A DNA stretch of 55,288 nt from Anabaena catenula FACHB-362. Its GTDB lineage: Bacteria; Cyanobacteriota; Cyanobacteriia; Cyanobacteriales; Nostocaceae. The DNA is taken from the NCBI RefSeq assembly GCF_014698735.1, contig NZ_JACJTQ010000038.1:1-55288 (forward strand). Direction: 5' to 3'. The notes under the pieces are model-generated. The model was not told the DNA's origin. It did no database searches and worked only from the letters and a program-made list of their open reading frames with translations. A program made the translations under genes and the position numbers. Position 1 is the first letter of the stretch. Each line of letters begins with the position of its first letter. Shown piece by piece: positions 25,857-35,056 of the stretch.

Positions 25857-26460
25857 ACTCTAGTATCGCAGGGCGGAATTAAAAATTGAAAATTAAAAAA
25901 GCAGATTACATAAGCTTTTTATTAATTTTTAATGGTCAGTTATTTCCGCCGCCCACTTATATCATGTTCAGTTAAAGACTTATCATTCAGGAACCGCAGG
26001 GGGAAAAAGAATTATCCAACTATTTGCACAAACGCAGGAATTATTACTAAGAGTAAAAAATTTATAATCACAAAAAACAAGTGATAAATAAATACAAAAT
26101 CGGCAGGCATCAAGTCAGTCTGCCAATTTTTATTAGCGGTCATTTATCTGCCCTTCGGGCAAGGCAGGAGGCAGAAGGGATTAATTTGATATGAAAACAA
26201 CAGCCTCTATGCCTTGCCCATTTGGGTTTAATACCCCCAGTAAATAAAAGATTTACTGGTCTTCGTTAAGGAGGGGTTTGAATCCCCTTCTTAACGCCTT
26301 CAGCATAGCTGCCCTCGTACTTCTGCCTTCTTCAAAAAAAAATTCTATTAAATACCCACATCACTACTATAAACTAAATATAGCGCTTTATTACAGCAGT
26401 AATTTAGCCTACTAAAAACTTACTTAATCATTAATTATTCTTCCCATCTACTATCCAATC
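25857..26460. other. Palindrome-rich spacer before mutT
   Basis: No gene seen in about 600 bp. It holds an AT-rich inverted repeat with GGCGGAA (25872-25878) and TTCCGCC (25944-25950) as outer arms; a terminator-like hairpin GGCAG...CTGCC followed by AATTTTT near 26102-26132; and a composite of palindromes at 26152-26335 (separate entry). Confidence 0.65.
26152..26335. repeat. Composite palindromic element
   Basis: Outer GC-rich arms of the GGCAGAAGG / CCTTCTGCC type (26170-26180 and 26321-26331) enclose two clean hairpins: CCAGTAAAT/ATTTACTGG (26237-26259) and CGTTAAGGAGGGG paired with CCCCTTCTTAACG (26264-26296). The layered arrangement suggests a folded mobile or repeat element rather than a simple terminator. 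Confidence 0.5.
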
Positions 26461-26886
26461 ATGAATGCAATCAGTTCTCTTCCACCCCATAAAATTATTG
26501 GTGTTGCTGTTATTTGGAACAAGCAAGAGCAAATTTTAATTGATCGTCGTCGTCCAGGAGGGACAATGGGTGGTTTATGGGAATTTCCAGGGGGCAAAAT
26601 TGAGCCTGGTGAAACTATCGAAGAGTGTATTCAAAGGGAAATTTATGAAGAACTGGGTATAGAAATTACAGTTGGAGAACATCTCATTACTATTGATCAT
26701 ACTTATAAACATTTGCAAGTTACTTTAACTGTGCATCACTGTTACCATTTAACAGGGGTTCCCCAAGCAATAGAATGTGATGAAATCCGTTGGGTAAAGT
26801 GGGATGAATTAGATCAATTTACTTTTCCTGAAGCGAATGTAGAAATTATTGCTGCTTTGCAAAAGAGTAAAAATTATACTTTTTAG
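26461..26886 (+). CDS. mutT: 8-oxo-dGTP diphosphatase MutT
   Basis: MutT removes oxidised GTP/dGTP from the nucleotide pool. The 141-residue product has IIGVAVIWNKQEQILIDRRR at the N-terminus and the full Nudix box GGKIEPGETIEECIQREIYE then ELG at about residues 43-65, followed by HTYKHLQVTLTVHHC and WVKWDELDQFTFPEAN, the text typical of MutT/(8-oxo)-dGTPases. Length fits (about 130-140). Confidence 0.88.
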   Translation: MNAISSLPPHKIIGVAVIWNKQEQILIDRRRPGGTMGGLWEFPGGKIEPGETIEECIQREIYEELGIEITVGEHLITIDHTYKHLQVTLTVHHCYHLTGVPQAIECDEIRWVKWDELDQFTFPEANVEIIAALQKSKNYTF

Positions 26887-27039
26887 AATATTTGTTAAAC
26901 TAAGGCTTAAAATAAATATATTCCCAACAGGTAAAAATTGATTCAATTGAAAGTAACAATCTATTAACAATATTTATTTATCATCCTCCAATTTCTTAGA
27001 ATAATTAAAAAGACTTTTATAAAAGGTGTAAGTAAAAAA

Positions 27040-27498
27040 ATGTCTAAAACTGTTGCTGACGTGATGAGCCATGATCCGATTATGGTTCGTCCTGAAACTC
27101 CTTTAAAAGAAGCTATTCAAATTTTGGCAGAAAAGCGAATTAGCGGTTTACCTGTAATTGATGATGCAGGTAAATTGGTCGGTATCATATCAGAAACAGA
27201 CTTGATGTGGCAAGAAACTGGTGTGACTCCGCCCGCATACATTATGTTTTTGGATAGTGTGATTTATTTACAAAACCCTGGTGCTTATGAACGAGATTTA
27301 CATAAGGCTTTGGGACAAACTGTGGGAGAGGTAATGAGTAAAAATCCTGTGACTATTTCTCCTGATAAACCCCTCAAAGAAGCTGCAAAAAGAATCCAAG
27401 AACATAAAGTTCATCGACTCCCAGTGCTTGACAGTATAGGTAAAGTTATTGGTATTCTGACTCGTGGGGACATTATTCGCGCCATGGCCGCAGAGTAG
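27040..27498 (+). CDS. CBS domain pair protein
   Basis: A 152-residue protein made only of two CBS domains: VADVMSHDPIMVRPETPLKE to IISETDLMW (residues 5-60) and VGEVMSKNPVTISPDKPLKE to ILTRGDIIRAM (about 93-150). Such pairs bind adenosyl nucleotides and act as energy sensors on partner proteins. The insertion between the domains (VTPPAYIMFLDSVIYLQNPG) is a common variant in cyanobacteria and plants. No partner is evident; nblB follows 74 bp downstream on the same strand. Confidence 0.88.
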   Translation: MSKTVADVMSHDPIMVRPETPLKEAIQILAEKRISGLPVIDDAGKLVGIISETDLMWQETGVTPPAYIMFLDSVIYLQNPGAYERDLHKALGQTVGEVMSKNPVTISPDKPLKEAAKRIQEHKVHRLPVLDSIGKVIGILTRGDIIRAMAAE

Positions 27499-27571
27499 GG
27501 ACTGGGGAAATTTTCCGAATTACGAATTACCCATTACCAATCACGATTTTAACAATTTAGGATAATTAAAA

Positions 27572-28225
27572 ATGAGTATTTCCGCCGAATCTGTAAAAGA
27601 ATTACTGGGTTCTGAGAATTTAAGCGATCGCTTGCGTGCTGTCAATCAAATTCGGGAACTAGAACCGAAAGCTGCTTTGGAACTAATTAAAATTGGTGTT
27701 ACTGATAGTAATTCCCGTGTCCGTTACTCGGCTGTAAGTCAAATGGATACGCTGGGAACCCAGGATTTAGATTTATCTTTGCATATGTTGCGGGATTTAC
27801 TCAATGATCCGGAGGCTGATGTCCAAGCAGCAGCAGCAGATTGTTTGGGTGCGCTAAAACTACAAGCAGCTTTTGAAGATTTACAGCAGCTTTACCATAC
27901 CACCCCTGAATGGCTCGTACAGTTTAGCATCATCGCTACATTAGGAGAGTTGGGTGATCCTCGTAGCTTTGAACTCCTCAAAGAAGCACTTTCTTCAGAT
28001 AATGGGTTAATTCAAACTGCTGCGATTAGTTCTCTTGGGGAATTAGGAGATGTAGAAGCTGTTCCTCTCTTAGTTCCTTATGTTATTAATCCAGATTGGC
28101 AAGTACGTTACAGAGTTGTCCAAGCTTTAGCTCGTTTGGGTGGTGCGGAAGCTAAATCTATTTTAGAGACTCTGGTAAATGATGAAGTAGAAGCAATAGC
28201 AAATGAAGCGAAAAGAGCTTTGTAA
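27572..28225 (+). CDS. nblB: HEAT-repeat protein, phycobilisome degradation factor NblB
   Basis: A 217-residue all-helical protein with about five HEAT/PBS-lyase repeats (DSNSRVRYSAVSQMDTLG, DPEADVQAAAADCLGALK, NGLIQTAAISSLGELGD, NPDWQVRYRVVQALARLGGA). It belongs to the NblB group, related to phycobilin lyases, needed for phycobilisome breakdown under nitrogen starvation in some cyanobacteria. Length and the gene neighbourhood (downstream of carB and sigD) agree with nblB of Nostoc sp. PCC 7120 as I recall. A chromophore-handling role is inferred from the family. Confidence 0.8.
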   Translation: MSISAESVKELLGSENLSDRLRAVNQIRELEPKAALELIKIGVTDSNSRVRYSAVSQMDTLGTQDLDLSLHMLRDLLNDPEADVQAAAADCLGALKLQAAFEDLQQLYHTTPEWLVQFSIIATLGELGDPRSFELLKEALSSDNGLIQTAAISSLGELGDVEAVPLLVPYVINPDWQVRYRVVQALARLGGAEAKSILETLVNDEVEAIANEAKRAL

Positions 28226-28732
28226 TTTAGCTTAATCAATATGCTCCACTTGCATATATCGGGTATCTACTGTTCATATTGGTTTTTAGGTCAGCCCGAA
28301 AATACCACTTATATTGTGGGGATACAGCGTTGCTGTGTCCCTATTTTGTATAAAATTCCCGCCAAACATTATTTAATTTACTAGCTCAATTTGACCTAAT
28401 ATCGCAATCCTATTGGAGTTGAGAACTTATCGGTGAGTCAAGGGAACAGGGAACAGAAGTGTTCATGAATCATGTAGGACTGCTATATATATAGACATAT
28501 TGCCTGAATATCTTGCCTGAAGAGCTTTTTGCATATTTTAACTTTACCAAATATATTGAATGAACTATTTCTAGTATGAGGTTAGTATAAATATAGGCAT
28601 TGTTTTTTAAAGATTGTGTAAACTAAGTAATAAATCCTGTTTACTTAAGTAAATATCCCAGTATAATGTCTATTGTGTATGAAGCAAAAAATATCCTGCC
28701 TCCAAAATCACACTTACAGAGCAATTCAACAA
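28226..28732. other. Spacer between nblB and the PEP-CTERM gene
   Basis: About 500 bp with no gene seen. A strong 10-bp hairpin with a 3-base loop (28319-28341; GGGATACAGC / GCTGTGTCCC with one G-T pair) followed by TATTTTG lies about 95 bp after nblB and may terminate it. The remainder is AT-rich and should hold the promoter of the PEP-CTERM gene. Confidence 0.6.
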
Positions 28733-29461
28733 ATGACATCATTCAAATATTTAGTAACTACAGTTGCTGTATCAACCTTGGGCTTAAGCTTATTCGGTGG
28801 TTTATCACAGGCTCAAGCGGCTTCCTTGGTTCCATCGACCGAAGGAGAAGTGATTAATAGCGAAGTAAATGGGTCTCCCCTGGGTTACACAATAACAAGT
28901 TTGGACTATGATGGACCAGGCGGTAACAAACCAAGCCGTTTGTTTGTCGATGATAGAACAACAGAAAATGACTACGGTTCTGTCAAATTTGGGAAGCTAG
29001 ATGTAGGAACTAACCCCGATGGTTTTTGGTTCCGTCCCGTAGCTGTTGACAGTAAGGGTAACCCCGTTGAAAATAAGGCTCCATTGAAGGGTCAATTGGA
29101 AGTTGGTAAATTCAACTTTAATTTCGGTGCTATCGCTAAAACACTGAAGCTAAGTTTCTTTGACGTAGAAGATATAGGCACTTTAATTAACAATATAGTT
29201 GGTACTGGTGTAAACCCAGCCAATATATCAATTGCTCCGGGTGCTGACAGTAATATCCAGACAGTAATATTAAACAATGTCACATCATTCGACCTTAAAC
29301 TTGGTCTAATCGGTGGTGCTAAATTTCCCCTTACTGGCGATGGTGTTCGTCTGAAAATAGAAACCGTACCTGAACCTACAACTATTCTTGGACTGGGTGC
29401 TTTAGGTTTAGCTGGTGCATTTGGTTTGCGTAAAGGCAAAAAAAGCTCACCAGTAGTTTAG
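28733..29461 (+). CDS. PEP-CTERM surface protein (LEVG type)
   Basis: A 242-residue exported protein. Residues 1-31 (MTSFKYLVTTVAVSTLGLSL with cleavage after QAQA) form a signal peptide; the C-terminus has the sorting signal VPEPTTILGLGALGLAGAFG then LRKGKK, which is recognised by exosortase. The middle contains GQLEVGKFNFNFGAIAKTLK, which I associate with a named LEVG family of PEP-CTERM proteins; function is unknown. Upstream in-frame starts (ATG 28679) are possible, but the later ATG gives the better signal peptide. Followed by a good terminator. Confidence 0.8.
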   Translation: MTSFKYLVTTVAVSTLGLSLFGGLSQAQAASLVPSTEGEVINSEVNGSPLGYTITSLDYDGPGGNKPSRLFVDDRTTENDYGSVKFGKLDVGTNPDGFWFRPVAVDSKGNPVENKAPLKGQLEVGKFNFNFGAIAKTLKLSFFDVEDIGTLINNIVGTGVNPANISIAPGADSNIQTVILNNVTSFDLKLGLIGGAKFPLTGDGVRLKIETVPEPTTILGLGALGLAGAFGLRKGKKSSPVV

Positions 29462-29532
29462 TCTTTACTTGGTTTTTACATTGTTTGATGTCCGTAAGAA
29501 GTGAAAATTGTACTGCAATGATTATACCTTTT

Positions 29533-29560
29533 GCCTGCCCGCGCAGGCTTTCTTTTTTGA
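29533..29560 (+). terminator. Intrinsic terminator after the PEP-CTERM gene
   Basis: GCCTGC (29533-29538) and GCAGGC (29543-29548) form a 6-bp GC stem around CCGC, followed by TTTCTTTTTT. Classical rho-independent terminator. Confidence 0.85.
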
Positions 29561-29614
29561 TTGATTTCCTACAACAACATCCTTCGCTTCTTTAAGAAGT
29601 CGGGGATTTAAATT

Positions 29615-30133
29615 CTAACCACCGTATACTTGAGGCCAGGTTGTCCATAGAAAAACTATCACCGCACCAACCGCGAGAATACCTTGAATTAAATTCCCTA
29701 CCAGGGTTCCTACTGTAATTCCTATACCAGCTTTCACTGCCAGTCCTAAGTCACGACAGTAAATATACTCACCAATAATTGCACCTAAAAGTGGCCCCAG
29801 TAGAATTCCTAATAATGGACCGCCAAAGGGTAATGCTGGTAATAATCCGAAGAATCCCAGTAACAATCCCACGACAGCACCAATTTGCCCCCATTTACTA
29901 GCGCCGGCTTGTTTTGCGCCCAAATAGCCAGCTAGGAAGTCTACTCCCATACTCAGAAGTAGAACAATAATTGTCACTATGAGGGGAATCTTAATCGCTG
30001 CAAAGGAACTACTGACAATTCCCCAAATAATAATGGCAATTAAAATTAAGCTGCTTCCAGGTATAGCCGGAACTACAGCACCAATAATACCTACGATCAT
30101 GACGGCTACTAACAGCCAGTAAATAATTTGCAT
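29615..30133 (-). CDS. DUF456 membrane protein
   Basis: A 172-residue, very hydrophobic protein with five or six membrane segments and the DUF456 text: VGIIGAVVPAIPGSSLILIA, DFLAGYLGAKQAGASKWGQI and GPLLGAIIGEYIYCRDLGLA. Glycine-rich helices are typical of the family. Function is unknown. It lies 80 bp downstream of the CCB-like gene on the same strand. Confidence 0.85.
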   Translation of the reverse strand: MQIIYWLLVAVMIVGIIGAVVPAIPGSSLILIAIIIWGIVSSSFAAIKIPLIVTIIVLLLSMGVDFLAGYLGAKQAGASKWGQIGAVVGLLLGFFGLLPALPFGGPLLGILLGPLLGAIIGEYIYCRDLGLAVKAGIGITVGTLVGNLIQGILAVGAVIVFLWTTWPQVYGG

Positions 30134-30213
30134 AATTCGTAATTGAGCGTAGTCAGGACTTCAGTCTTTATTTTCTCAGCACTTTAGTGCTGACTACAAA
30201 ACCTTAAAACTAA

Positions 30214-30852
30214 CTACTCCCCAAGTGTAACAGCTAATTTATCGGCAATTCCCGCAATCCAGTTCTCATCTTGCTTGGTATAACTGCGTGGAGCATTTGC
30301 CCCTAAAATCAATACACCTTGAGCACCGATAGGTTGACAAATTACACCTTGTGTGTTTTCAGGTAAATAATCAAATTCTATTTTGCCTGGATATACATAC
30401 AAAGCAACCAGATAAATTGGCTTTTGTGTTTCCAGGACTCTTTTTAAGATAGTTCCTGGTATAACTTCAGATTTAGGAGCCAGAACACCGCGACGTAACA
30501 AAACTTTACCTTGATAGTAAACGATGAGCGATCGCGTCACTGTATTAGTTAATAATAAATGCGATGCCCACGCTAGTTCTGTTTTCACGGCTTCTGGTAA
30601 ATCTACCGCTAAGAAAAAACCTTCTTCTCCAATCAGTTCTACTGTATCAGGTGTGCGAGGTTGTACCTGTTGCCAAATTAAACCCGTTAAGATTAACACC
30701 GCACTCAGAATCACCCCCAGCACATCACCACGCGCTTGGGAATTAGTGAGTTCTGGTGTCAAAAACCGATTAATCAACAAAAGTACAGCACCTAAACCCC
30801 CCACGACTAGGGGTAAACGCCGCAAAACTCGATTGGGATCAGATTTAGTCAT
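30214..30852 (-). CDS. Cofactor assembly of complex C subunit B (CCB2/CCB4-like)
   Basis: A 212-residue protein with two N-terminal membrane segments (about 12-30 and 43-60), then a soluble domain with GEEGFFLAVDLPEAVKTELA, LLRRGVLAPKSEVIPGTILK and GVICQPIGAQGVLILGANAP. This matches the CCB2/CCB4 family, which in plants attaches heme c-i to cytochrome b6 of the cytochrome b6f complex. The name follows the plant family; function in cyanobacteria is inferred. The heptamer (ATTGGTA)n begins right at its start codon. Confidence 0.75.
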   Translation of the reverse strand: MTKSDPNRVLRRLPLVVGGLGAVLLLINRFLTPELTNSQARGDVLGVILSAVLILTGLIWQQVQPRTPDTVELIGEEGFFLAVDLPEAVKTELAWASHLLLTNTVTRSLIVYYQGKVLLRRGVLAPKSEVIPGTILKRVLETQKPIYLVALYVYPGKIEFDYLPENTQGVICQPIGAQGVLILGANAPRSYTKQDENWIAGIADKLAVTLGE

Positions 30853-30892
30853 TGGTAATTGGTAATTGGTAATTGGTGATTGGTAATTGGGG
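30851..30892. repeat. Heptamer tandem repeat (ATTGGTA)n
   Basis: Six or so copies of a 7-bp unit ATTGGTA/ATTGGTG, starting immediately upstream of the minus-strand CCB-like gene. It is a sister of the ATTGGTC array at the left end of the window. Confidence 0.9.
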
Positions 30893-30950
30893 AAGAATAT
30901 TTATCTTTCCACCTGCTCCCTCCTCCCTGCTCCCCCTGCTTTTTCTCTGT

Positions 30951-30983
30951 CACCTGTCACCTGTCACCTGTCACCTGTCACCT
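30951..30983. repeat. Heptamer tandem repeat (CACCTGT)n
   Basis: Between four and five copies of CACCTGT, ending a few bases before the rpaB stop codon region. Preceded by CTCCCTG-type pyrimidine tract (30910-30940). Confidence 0.9.
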
Positions 30984-30986
30984 TCT

Positions 30987-31715
30987 TCACTCTTCTCCTG
31001 CTTCCAGTATGCGTTGAAAGAGATAACCAGTACCTCTGGCTGTGAGAATCAATTCTGGGTTACTGGGATCATCTTCCAATTTTGCCCGCAACCGGGAGAT
31101 ATGCACATCTACCACGCGAGTATCCACGTGACGTTCGGGTGTGTATCCCCAAACTTCTTGCAAAATTTCTGAACGGGAAAAAGCTTCTCCAGAGCGACTT
31201 ACTAACAACTCTAGTAAACTAAATTCCATACCAGTCAAGCGAATGCGCTCATCACCTTTGTAGACTTGGCGTTTATTGGTATCAATTCTGATATTCCCGA
31301 CATGAATCACCCCAGAACTGGGAATACCAGTGGCACCGGTTTTGTCTACCCGTCGCAACACTGAACGAATTCGCGCTTCTAGCTCTTTAGGGGAGAATGG
31401 TTTAACTACATAGTCATCAGCACCTAATTCCAATCCCGTGATGCGATCGGCTACATCCCCCAAAGCTGTTAGCATAATGATGGGGACATCTGATTCCTTA
31501 CGTAATTCTTGACAAACACCATAGCCATCCAGCTTTGGCATCATCACGTCCAATACTACTAAGTCTGGTTCAGTTTTGCGAAAGGTTTCTAAAGCTTCTT
31601 CACCGTCGCCAGCAGTTACTACATCGTAGCCAATCATGGAAAGGCGCGTTTCCAAAATCCGGCGAATGCTGGCTTCGTCGTCTACTACCAGGATTTTTTC
31701 TTTATGACTTTCCAA
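30987..31715 (-). CDS. rpaB: OmpR-family response regulator RpaB
   Basis: RpaB (Ycf27) is an essential regulator of photosynthesis and high-light genes, acting with histidine kinase Hik33/NblS on HLR1 sites. The 242-residue product has a receiver domain (KILVVDDEASIRRILETRLS; phospho-acceptor in DLVVLDVMMPKLDGYG, about D56; KPFSPKELEAR) and a winged-helix DNA-binding domain (about 140-238; GEAFSRSEILQEVWGYTPER then HVDTRVVDVHISRLRAKLE). The high identity to remembered RpaB sequences and the neighbouring radA support the name. The start is TTG 31713-31715 with AGGGA 5 bp upstream. Confidence 0.92.
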   Translation of the reverse strand: MESHKEKILVVDDEASIRRILETRLSMIGYDVVTAGDGEEALETFRKTEPDLVVLDVMMPKLDGYGVCQELRKESDVPIIMLTALGDVADRITGLELGADDYVVKPFSPKELEARIRSVLRRVDKTGATGIPSSGVIHVGNIRIDTNKRQVYKGDERIRLTGMEFSLLELLVSRSGEAFSRSEILQEVWGYTPERHVDTRVVDVHISRLRAKLEDDPSNPELILTARGTGYLFQRILEAGEE

Positions 31716-31885
31716 GTTTCCCTAAGCTCCCTAACTAAAATCTTACATGATGAATTTTTAATACCATAATATTAAGATATCATTCCATCAACTGATTAGA
31801 AAAAAGCCGTAACTATTACTATGATTGGACTTCTGTTTTTTATAAAACTTAAGGAACAATTAAGATTTTTTAAGAAAAACTAAGC

Positions 31886-33454
31886 ATGGCAAAGCCAAAA
31901 ACCTTTTTCATTTGTAACGACTGTGGTGCAGAATCTTCCCAGTGGTTTGGCAAGTGTCCAGCTTGCGGCACATACAACTCTCTAGAAGAGCAGATATCCA
32001 TCCAGTCATCTGTAGATATATCCAGTCGCGGGGGAGTAGGTAATTGGCACGCTGCTCAAACTAATGCTAAATCTGCTAACAAATCAGCTAAACCCGCTAA
32101 AGCAAGAGCTTCTCTTACCTTTGATCAAATTAGCGATCGCCAAATTGCTCGTTGGGAATCTGGTTATGGAGAATTAGATCGGGTACTGGGTGGCGGGGTT
32201 GTACCTGGTTCGATGGTGCTAATTGGCGGTGATCCAGGAATTGGTAAATCGACTCTGCTATTACAAGTATCCAATCAATTGGCGCAAAAATACCGCATCC
32301 TCTACGTCACTGGGGAAGAATCAGGACAACAGGTAAAATTACGCGCTTCGCGTTTGGGAATGTCAAAACCTTTAACTGTAATTACTGAGGAAAAGCAAAG
32401 TGAAGAAATAGGGGAAACAGAAACTAATAATTTACAGGAAATTACTGAAGTAGAAATCGATCCCGACAGTATTGGCGCAGACTTATATGTCTTGCCAGAA
32501 ACGGATTTAGAAGAAATATTGCGGGAAATAGATTCCCTAAAACCAAATGTGGCAGTGATTGATAGTATACAAACTGTATTTTTTCCAGCTTTGACATCTG
32601 CACCAGGATCAGTGGCACAGGTAAGGGAATGTACAGCAGCCTTGATGAAGGTGGCAAAACATGAAGATGTCACCATGTTAATTGTCGGACACGTCACCAA
32701 AGAAGGCGCGATCGCAGGGCCAAAAGTTTTAGAACATCTAGTTGATACAGTATTGTATTTTGAAGGCGATCGCTTTGCCTCCCACCGATTATTAAGAACA
32801 GTAAAAAACCGTTTCGGAGCAACACACGAAATTGGTATATTTGAAATGGTATCTGAAGGATTAAGAGAAGTTGCCAACCCTTCCGAGCTATTTTTAGGCA
32901 ATCGTGATGACCCCGCACCTGGTACAGCCATAGTCGTAGCTTGCGAAGGAACGCGGCCGATAGTTGTAGAATTGCAAGCTTTAGTCAGTCCTACCAGTTA
33001 CCCTTCTCCCCGTCGTGCTGGAACTGGCGTAGATTATAACCGCTTAGTGCAAATTCTTGCCGTGCTAGAAAAGCGAGTAGGGATACCAATGTCGAAATTA
33101 GATTCCTATGTAGCATCTGCTGGGGGTTTGAACGTAGAAGAACCGGCAGTAGACTTAGGAATAGCGATCGCTATTGTTGCTAGTTTCCGAGACCGAATAG
33201 TTGATCCCGGTACAGTTTTAATTGGAGAAGTAGGGTTAGGTGGACAAGTGCGATCAGTGTCCCAAATGGAACTGCGGTTGAAAGAAGCAGCGAAATTAGG
33301 CTTTAAAAGAGCGATCGTTCCCAAAGGAACAAAATTCCCCGACTTGAATATCGAGATTTTACCAGTATCCAAAGTAATAGATGCGATAATTGCTGCTATC
33401 CCCCATCAGGAACTGACAGAAGAAGATTTAGAACCAGATGAGGAAGATGAGTAA
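31886..33454 (+). CDS. radA: DNA repair protein RadA (Sms)
   Basis: RadA promotes branch migration in homologous recombination. The 522-residue product has the N-terminal C4 zinc motif (FICNDCGAESSQWFGKCPAC), a RecA-like ATPase with Walker A GGDPGIGKSTLL near residue 113, the RadA signature KNRFGATHEIGIF near 308, and a C-terminal Lon-like domain (VASAGGLNVEEPAVDLGIAI). An acidic insertion (TEEKQSEEIGETETNNLQEI) after the first beta strands makes it longer than E. coli RadA (460). Divergent from rpaB. Confidence 0.95.
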   Translation: MAKPKTFFICNDCGAESSQWFGKCPACGTYNSLEEQISIQSSVDISSRGGVGNWHAAQTNAKSANKSAKPAKARASLTFDQISDRQIARWESGYGELDRVLGGGVVPGSMVLIGGDPGIGKSTLLLQVSNQLAQKYRILYVTGEESGQQVKLRASRLGMSKPLTVITEEKQSEEIGETETNNLQEITEVEIDPDSIGADLYVLPETDLEEILREIDSLKPNVAVIDSIQTVFFPALTSAPGSVAQVRECTAALMKVAKHEDVTMLIVGHVTKEGAIAGPKVLEHLVDTVLYFEGDRFASHRLLRTVKNRFGATHEIGIFEMVSEGLREVANPSELFLGNRDDPAPGTAIVVACEGTRPIVVELQALVSPTSYPSPRRAGTGVDYNRLVQILAVLEKRVGIPMSKLDSYVASAGGLNVEEPAVDLGIAIAIVASFRDRIVDPGTVLIGEVGLGGQVRSVSQMELRLKEAAKLGFKRAIVPKGTKFPDLNIEILPVSKVIDAIIAAIPHQELTEEDLEPDEEDE

Positions 33455-33679
33455 CCGCAGCTGCACTCCCAGCGATCACCACCTAGAAAAAACACTAAGA
33501 CCGTAAGGCTAGACTTGATAATCAATAAGGTAAAATAGGTAACAAGGCTAGGAACACAATCATAAAGAACATCACTGACAATAACTGTTGTTTTTTTACA
33601 ACTTTAGCAGGCAGTAAATTGTTTAACCTTTATTTGTGTTTACATTCTGATCTTGAGAGTTTAATAAAGGACTTGAGGC
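33455..33679. other. Spacer between radA and GT10 gene
   Basis: 225 bp, AT-rich, no gene seen. It must hold the promoter of the isolated glycosyltransferase gene. Confidence 0.5.
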
Positions 33680-34672
33680 ATGAAATTTTGTGAAAAGAAC
33701 CCGGATGGAGTAGGAGCATTAAAGCAACTTCTTTCTGGGAAAGACATACATGGAAATTCAGGTTTATCCTATCTGGAATCTCAGGGATATTACTACACAT
33801 CAAATCCACAGGAAGCTGATTTGTTTATCTCCATGAATGGCCAATTTTTGCCACAGTTTTCCCTGCGGCGTACAATCCTCATAATTACAGAACCTTACTC
33901 TAGATACAGCAAAATGTATGGCACGAAATATAAAAAGCTGTTTGGTGGATTTTTAGGTATCAGCAGTTCCAGTAGTGTCTCTGATGATGAATTTTATTTA
34001 GGACCTCAAGATTTTTCCTCAATTCAAGAATTCCAAGAAAAACCAGAGTATACGCTGGCTATGGTTCATCAGAGATATAAAAAAGAATGTAGAAATTTAC
34101 AGGGTGATATTGAAAGAGAGAAAGCCGTCAGCTTTTTTGATAACGTATTTGGGGATGATTTTCACACCTATGGAAGAGTTTGGGATAAGACACTCCCTTG
34201 GAATAATATTGGTTGGAAGGGAGTACTTAAAGGCTCAATTATGGGAAATGATAAATTAGAAAAACTCAGAAATTACAAATTTCTCATTTGCTTTGAAAAC
34301 AGTCGAGAAGATGGCTACATTACAGAAAAGATATTTTCAGCATTCTTTTCTGGAGCAATACCTATATATTTTGGCGCTCCTGATATTTCCACTCACATTC
34401 CCAAGGAATGTTATCTAGAGTTCGATGGATCAGACTATGAGGAATTATACAAAAGGATGATGAGTATAACACCCTCAGAGTTTGAACATATAAGAAATAA
34501 TATCAAAACATTTTTATCATCTACAGATGGAGCAAAATTTACATCTATATCTTTGGCTAAAAAGCTGGAATTTCATTTCAACAGATTAAAAAATGTACCC
34601 AATTATCCTTATTCACCCCAAGAATTATGGAGGAAATCAAGATTCATATTGCTCAAAAAGTTTGACATTTAA
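33680..34672 (+). CDS. Family GT10 glycosyltransferase (fucosyltransferase-like)
   Basis: A 330-residue glycosyltransferase. The family signature lies at about 202-240: NYKFLICFENSREDGYITEK then IFSAFFSGAIPIYFGAPDI, corresponding to the GDP-fucose binding motif of alpha-1,3-fucosyltransferases (FENS...YxTEK...G..P.Y.G). No membrane segment is evident, as in bacterial GT10 enzymes. It stands alone, without surrounding polysaccharide genes, and its A+T content is higher than that of its neighbours, which hints at later arrival. The donor sugar is inferred from the family. Confidence 0.82.
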   Translation: MKFCEKNPDGVGALKQLLSGKDIHGNSGLSYLESQGYYYTSNPQEADLFISMNGQFLPQFSLRRTILIITEPYSRYSKMYGTKYKKLFGGFLGISSSSSVSDDEFYLGPQDFSSIQEFQEKPEYTLAMVHQRYKKECRNLQGDIEREKAVSFFDNVFGDDFHTYGRVWDKTLPWNNIGWKGVLKGSIMGNDKLEKLRNYKFLICFENSREDGYITEKIFSAFFSGAIPIYFGAPDISTHIPKECYLEFDGSDYEELYKRMMSITPSEFEHIRNNIKTFLSSTDGAKFTSISLAKKLEFHFNRLKNVPNYPYSPQELWRKSRFILLKKFDI

Positions 34673-35056
34673 GTTCAATTTTATAACTTCATATTGTTGT
34701 TTTTTGGGAAAAGCATTAAACCCTATTTCACACTACTAAGTAGGTTAAGCTTAAACACATCAAATAAATATAACCTCCAACAACCTCTACCTAACCCTCC
34801 CCTCTTAGAAGAAAGAAAAGGAAAAACTTTTTTTCCTAGAAGGGATATTCAAAGTCTCTCACCTGTTAGAGAAAAGGTTTTAGGTTTAATTAAGTGTATT
34901 TACTTTTCTGAATGTGTAAACTAAATGCGTAACAGCTTACCTCCCAGGCACAGGAAAGACGGTTCACCATTCAGTATATTTTTATGCTGGATGATGACCG
35001 TCCTTCCTTTCTACCCAAGCCTAAAGACAGACCTTAAGAAGAAATAAATCAGCAGC
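34673..35056. other. Spacer with palindrome downstream of the GT10 gene
   Basis: No intact gene. It contains GGAAAGACGGT (34953-34963) and ACCGTCCTTCC (34997-35007), the arms of an imperfect palindrome of about 55 bp, and a T-rich tract near 34828. The short open frame at 34694-34924 looks like chance. Confidence 0.6.

Noticed and set aside
34694-34924. Plus-strand frame of 76 codons after the GT10 gene
   Set aside because: Repeat-like sequence with no ribosome site or family resemblance.
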